Below the pieces are notes generated by a model that had not been told where the DNA came from, made no database searches, and saw only the letters and a list, made by a program, of their open reading frames with translations. A stretch of 64,000 nucleotides of DNA from assembly GCF_023053635.1 (NCBI RefSeq), contig NC_086173.1:144245197-144309196 (forward strand), given 5' to 3'. Positions 51,873 through 58,890 of this stretch are shown here, piece after piece (the first letter of the stretch is position 1; the number at the start of each line of letters is the position of its first letter). The position numbers and the translations under genes are program-made. Source of the DNA: Elgaria multicarinata webbii. Its lineage: Eukaryota > Chordata > Lepidosauria > Squamata > Anguidae.

Positions 51873-54800
51873 TTGCATTTTTATACCGCCCTGGGCGGCT
51901 CACAAAAATTAGGTTTTTAGGTATATAGGTTTACTTCCTCTGATACTGGAGGTAGATAAATTCATGGAAGATCAATGGCTATTGTTTGATTGATTGATTT
52001 CAAAAAGGTTTTTTTCAACCCTAAGAAGAGCCCCTAAAGCATTTACGTAAAAACCAACCAACCAACCAACAAGCACAAAGCACGATAAGTAATAAGAAAT
52101 AAAATGAAATCCTTTAAATCAAAAGGAGCAGAATTCAGTTATATATATATATATATTTTAAGAGCCACTAAAAGCCAGATCGAATCAAAATGTCTTAACT
52201 GCCTGCCTAAATGCCACCAGGGATGGAAACAGTCTCACCTCCTTAGGGAGGGAATTCCACCGTGGCTGCTGCCACAGAAAACGCCCTGGGGCTGCTTGGA
52301 TGACACAACAGCCTGTGACTGGCCGCAGCGTGAGCGGGGTGTATGCAGCCGCCATTTTGAAAATGCAACCCACACTTGGTTGTTTAACTCTCACGTAACC
52401 CGTGCTTGCCAGCTTTGCAGGATGCCACAACCCCCACGTGGGAGTTGCATATGCAACGTGGTGCCTGCGGGGAACATGGCTCATCATGGGTTAAATAACC
52501 CACGATGAGCTGCAGCGTGTTGTCTGAACTTGTCTTCCCAGCTTCAAAGGCAATACGTCTTGCCTTCTCTTGTCTTGCCATCCCAGGTTCGAAGGCAATA
52601 TGGCCCTAAATGCCAATTTTGTGGCAGGCAAACACTGGGGGCGGGGGGGGGGGGTGAGGGCCAGGCTGTTGCCTTCAGGTCCTGCTTGTGGGCTTCCTAC
52701 AGGCATCCAGTTGGCCCCGGTGAGAAGCAGGCTGCTGGACTAGATGGGCTTTTGGTCTGATCCAGCAGGGCTCTTCTGAAGCTCTTGTGCACAGCCAGCA
52801 TTCACGCCAGGTTCTCCCATGTTCATCCCCTGCTCCTGGGTTTGTGCAAACAGCCAGATCCACCAAAATCTCCCTCTGCTACAGAAAAAGTGGTTCCACT
52901 TGAAAAACAGAAGACGATCCCTGCTGATCAGACCCAAGGCCTTTCTACTCCCGCATCGTGCTTCGCACAGTGGCCAACCAGATGGCCGCAGGAAGCCCAC
53001 GAGCAGCAGGCCGTGAGTGCCGTCTCCTGGCCTCCCGCTGTTGCTCCCCAGCCTCATCCCGCCTCCTCATCCCAGAAGTAGCACAGAGCCATCAGGACTG
53101 GGAGCCCCGTCCTCCATGAACCTCCCTCACCTGTGCCCTCGCGCCCGGCTCGCTCACCTGCGCAGCATCAGCTTGGGGTTCTTGGCCACGTATTGCTCCA
53201 CCAAGTCGTTCAGGAGCGTCTTGAGGATGTCTGTGAAGTACTCGAGCTTCCCGTGCAACGAGACCGTGAGCAGCGAGGCGACGTAGGCCCGGTCCCTCGG
53301 AGAGAAGGTGCGCTGGATTTCCAGGGTATGGATAAACTGGGCGGAGGGAGGCAACTGCGTTAGGCCATCCTCTCTCGGCTGGGAGCAGCAGGGCAATTTC
53401 TACTGGCCGGCGGGGTCACCCCTCCGAACGCACGTGCAGGACGGCCCCTCGCTTTCCCCATAAAACACATCAAAAGCAGGGTGGGGCCAAACCGAGAAGG
53501 TGCCCACGAGGGAATGGCAAGGAAGTGGATGAAGAAATGGGACAGGAACACAACTGAATCCGAGGCTCTGGAAGGACCAGGTGGTTTCAGAGATCCTGCG
53601 AGTGTCGATAAACTCATGACGAAGGGGCAGCAGAAATGCACTTGCAGCCCAGCAGCCAGGAATAAACGAGAAAGGGGCTCCATGTGCGTATAGCTGCATG
53701 TGCACAGGGCCCCTTTCTCACTCAGGCCAAATGCCAGGGCGCATCAGCGTGCCATGGGAGCCGCTCTTTGGGCATTTCCCCATGACTACCTCGCACATTC
53801 ATTGATGGCGTGAATGGGGTTGTTTGAACAGCATGGTTGTAGCTATGCTGTGGCACTGATAGATCTCAGTAGGGAAGCCGTAGGCACGCCTTTGCACTTG
53901 CATGAACGGGGCCTTTACGGCCGCCACTGATGCAACGGGAGAAATAAGCAAGTTCCAGAGCCTCCGTTATTGCACAAAATGGAGGCTTGGGCTGAGGGTG
54001 GGTGAGCTCTTGACGTCGCTGAACGCTTGCCAAGCCTCAAAAGAAGCTCGTGAGGCACCACAAGAAGGGGCGGATGGCAGCAGGGCCAGCATCTGGCAAA
54101 TTGGATGCGGGTGAGTCTGTCTACCCCCAGCTATCACCTAACTCAGGGGTGGACAAACCCAGGCCCAGGGGGGCAAACCCACCCCTCTAGGGATCTCAAT
54201 TTGGCCCTCTGGGGTTTCCCAGAGGACCACGCCATCTTCCATTGGACACACCCCTTTCCCCACGACCACTGATGATTTATTTATTTATTTATTTATTATT
54301 TCATTTATTTATTTATTTTTGCATTTATATCCCACCTTTTTTCTTCCAAGGAACCCAAGGTGGCGTACATAATCCTCCTCCTCTCCATTTTATCCTCACA
54401 ACAACAACAACCCTGTGAGGTAGGGTGGGCTGAGAGTCTGTGACTGGCCCAAAGTCACCCAGTGGGTTTCCATGGCCGAGTGGGGACTAGAACCCGAATC
54501 TCCCGACTCCCAGTCCAACACTTTAGCCACTACACCACACTGGCTGGTTTCCACACTGGCAATCCCTCCCCCCCATTCTAAAAGATTGAAATGCCTCCCC
54601 TAAGGCTTAGTTAGTGGCAGCAATAGCTTTCCGCTCAAATCTGCTGGCGTTTTTGGTATCTTGGCCCCGCCCCTTCTGCCTTTGGCCCCACCCACCCCTG
54701 GAATGGGGCCATTGAGAGCTTCTCCAAAACTGAATTCCCACCCCCCAGGCAGAAAAAGGTTCCCCATTCATGACTTGCCAGCAGGAATTTGGATAAAATG

Positions 54801-57385
54801 GCCTCCGCTCTGCTGCCATTTTACCTCAAAGTAAGACTACACAGAACAGCCTCCTTTGCTCTGTTGAAAAAACAACCCTAGGTGGCAAGTCCGACGGCAC
54901 AGGCCCCCCGCCACACTTTTAACACTGTTCTCATTTAATCCAACACGATTAAATGCTGCTCCAGAGGTGTAGCAAAAGTTATTAGACAAACAGCCCCTGA
55001 ACTTTCCGATTTTTTAATCTGCAATAGTGAGGGCTAGAAACTTGCCTCAATGCGTCACATCATGGATGTTGCTCTCATTCTGTGCTCATGACTTTACCCT
55101 CCTGAGCCCTTCCTGGCGGAACTGTAATATGTGTGATTTGCCTGATTCTATTATTTATTGAAGACTTTGAAAAAAAATATCTAAAACAGACCTTGGTGAG
55201 AAAGAGCTTGCTGTTGAGGAGATTGGAGAGCTGAACCAAGCCCTGTTCGACGGTCTGCCTCCGGCATTCTGGCACATCCAGATCCCTTTGTAATGGTGAC
55301 TCGCGGTGACCCGGGAAGAAGATGCGTTCTGCATAGGTCTTGTAATCCAAGAAGGGAATCCCAGTGCCAACCAAGTCACTGGTGAGATCCATCATCTCTG
55401 TCATGAGGTCTGGAAAGAAAGAAGTGCTCATGTTACGGGGAAAGGGCTTGAGAGGCCTCCCCTCCAAAAGAAGGAAAGACATGCTGGGAACACAGGAAAC
55501 CAGTGGAAGCTGCCTTGTAGACCCTGTCTATACAAGGCTGTTAATCTGCTCTATCTACTTTTGGTTTCACGGCAGAATTGAGATCCGAGCACCACACAAG
55601 AAGCATTTCCTTTCCTGCTACATAACCTCTAGAAGGCATGGTGGTGAAGCAAAAGAGCACAAATTCACAAGAGGAAACCACGCTTTCTTTCGCTTTTACA
55701 GTTAAATGCCGCATTTTCTCTGCTCTAAAAAAAAAAAAAAAACTCATGGAAAGTGCTATTTACAAACAGAAGCAAAATGTTATCCAAAGAACCTGTAAAC
55801 AACCATGAGTAGGGGAGGATGAGTGCACAATAAATGCCTCATGTCGAAAAGCCCTAATTTTCCATTTGGTCCAGGGCTGTCTATTACTCAGACTGGCAGC
55901 ACCTACCCAAGTCTCAGGCAGGGAAGGATCTTTTCAATCATCACCTGCTACCTGATGTTTTTCTAACTGTAGACACCGGGGATTGAACCGGGTACCTTCT
56001 GCGTGCAAAACACGTGCTCTGTCAGTGAGCTATGGCTCCTCCCCTGCTGTCTTCCTAAGTACACCTCAGGAAGGTTGAACTAATTTTTCTTGCCTTAGGG
56101 AGGGCTCCCCCGATGTTCCCCTCCAGCCTTACAGTTCAAAACGGAGAGCAGGCCAGCCAGAACAGATGCTGCTCAACTCCAGGGGTCAGGGTTGGGCAGA
56201 GGCCGGGGGCAGTGGGGCCAGTTGGCACGAGCCTACGATTTTGAGGGGTCCTACTCCAAGTCCCCCTGGGCAAAGTTGCTTGTTTTTTTTCTGTTGTTGA
56301 TGATGAACTTGCCCAAAGAAAAGCACGTAAAGCATTTGTGAATGTGAAGAAGTGATGTCTTATATACATCTTGAATAAAAGTGCTAGCCATTACCTTTTT
56401 TTATAAATCGTTCTAGTTCATATGTATTTAGAACTGATTAAAATGAGCAGTTTGAAATGGGGCCTACATTTCCCATCTGGCTGGGCCTACTACCAGCTTT
56501 GCCCGGCCCTGCTAGGGGTCCACTTGCTTAACACAGCAGCTTTAAATGGAACAGATCCTGATGCAGGGAAGGAAGTGGCTCCTTAAAGCAGCTTTCCCCA
56601 ACCTGGGGTCCTCCACATCTGTTGGACTACAACCTACACTGTCCCCGTCAGCTAGTTGGGGGTGATGGGAGGTGTGATTCAACACATCGGGAGGGCGCCG
56701 GGTTGGGAAAGGCTTGAGCCTTGAAAGGATTTTACATCAGCAGAGGCCAGGCTGTGTCTACCACTCCTCGTACCTGTGAATTCTTTTTTGCACCGGTCCC
56801 GCACACTGGTTTCCAGATTTTCAAGCTGGATCTGAACTTTTTTGTAATCTCTCAGGGCCTGTTTGCTCTTTCTCCTAGAAAGAAAGGAAATATTTTTATT
56901 GATTGGTTTTAGCAAAGTTGTTCCTTTTGCTCTTGATTTCTATGCTAGAGAATCACCGCAATTTTTGCAACCACAAAACCAAAATTGGGTAGCTGGAGTA
57001 AATCGTGTAAAACGTGCACGGTGCTGATTTAGGGGAACGTTGAAGGGTTTGGTTTTGCCAGAATTTGCAAGGGAAAGGGGTGGGGAGGGAAGAAGTTTGA
57101 GGAAAAGTGCAATTAGTCAACAAGGAAATGCAGGAAATTATAGATGGCAAAACATTAGAATTCTCAGTTGGAACGGGGTTTAAAAAATGCAGAGTTCTGA
57201 TGCAAAATATTTCTCTGGGACATTGGGTTGGATCCAACTCTCGCGTGACTGGACTTCCCTGTCCTCTCCTCTGCTCCTTCTCAGGCTCAGAGTTCAACAA
57301 CCCTCTGGAGTAGATGGGGCAGGGGCACAGCAGGGGGAAGGGGAAATCCATTCCACCAGGGTTTCCTTCCAACACCATTGGATGC

Positions 57386-57439
<54 letters not shown>

Positions 57440-58843
57440 ATTTCCATACTGCCCAAGAGCTGAAGTTCTCAAAACAAACCTTGAAACCATAAAATACAAC
57501 ACAATATAAGACATTAAGAAACTTGCATTTAAGACAGAATAAAACCGAAGCAATACAACGAAATGATCTGCTTCCGGATCATAGAGCAGAACACTCGAGG
57601 GACAGACTCTGCAAGGAGGTTCAGAATAGGGGTGGGGTGGGTGGGAGAATGTCAGTCCCCAGCCCACAGCAACCATAGTCCACCCAGAGGCTTGAGCTGT
57701 CAGCATAGGAAACGGGGTCAGGATATGCACAGGCCCACAGGCAGCCACTGTGCATATTTATTGGTGTGCGAGCTATCCGGAATCCTATTATACACGTGGC
57801 TGTTGTGCCATCCTTTCAACGCGTCTAACTTGGAAAGTTCCCGATTTGAACTCTGCATAGGCACAGAGCCCATATGTGATGCACAGAGACCACGAAGAAG
57901 AACATATCTTTTCACACAGGCTTTCCCCAAACTTTAACTTAACGGACTTTATATGGCATTTTAAAAAACTTTTTAACTTTTAAATTTATTCAGATAATAC
58001 TTGTTGTATTTTATGGTTTTAATTGTGCACTGCCCAGAGAGCCTCACCCATATCAGCCTGCCTGCCCTTTAGGATCAGAAAGGGAGGCCCTCCCTATTTG
58101 CCCGCTTGTGAGATCAATTAGGTGGGTGTCCATATGGGAGAGGGTCTTCACTGCAGTGGCCCCAAACCTCTGGAACAAACTCCCATCGAAGGTCCGCCAT
58201 GCACCATCCTTGCAGGCTTTTTAAGAAGGCCTTAAAAACATTTTATTTTACCATGGCCTTTCCATGATTATTGTTCCTGCTGGTTTCATTGTCGGTTTTA
58301 TTGTTTTAATAGCTATTTTATTGTGATCGTGTTTTTATTGCTTTTAATATTTTAACTGTTTTTATGTATTTTATTGTTGTAAGCTGCCTTGTGAGGGCTT
58401 CTGTTGTAAAAGGCAGCCAAAAAATATTTTAAATAAATTAATAAATACATCTTACATAGGTGTGAGCAGTGGTGTCAGAAGGTGCCCTTATATTTGGTCA
58501 GAGCAGTGGAGGCTCGTACCCAGTAGAGATGGAGGGGAGGGCAGATGGAAGCGTCACCAGGGGGCAGAGTCAAGGGATCAGTAGAGGCAGAGCAATCTTT
58601 TGAGTCCCCAGCAGCCAGCAACCCATTCCACAGAAAGGGGAAAGTGAGGCACAGGCACATTAAAATGGTGATTGTAAAACAGGAGAGAATTCACACAGCT
58701 ACACAAAAGCCCCACTTTGGACCCACATTCTCCTGTTCCAACAACAACTCCCATTGAGCAGAGAATGAATTGACTTTCAAATCATGAGAACAAAACAGGG
58801 GTGGGGGGTGGGAGAATTCACACAGCCAAACAAGGTGATGATA

Positions 58844-58890
<47 letters not shown>
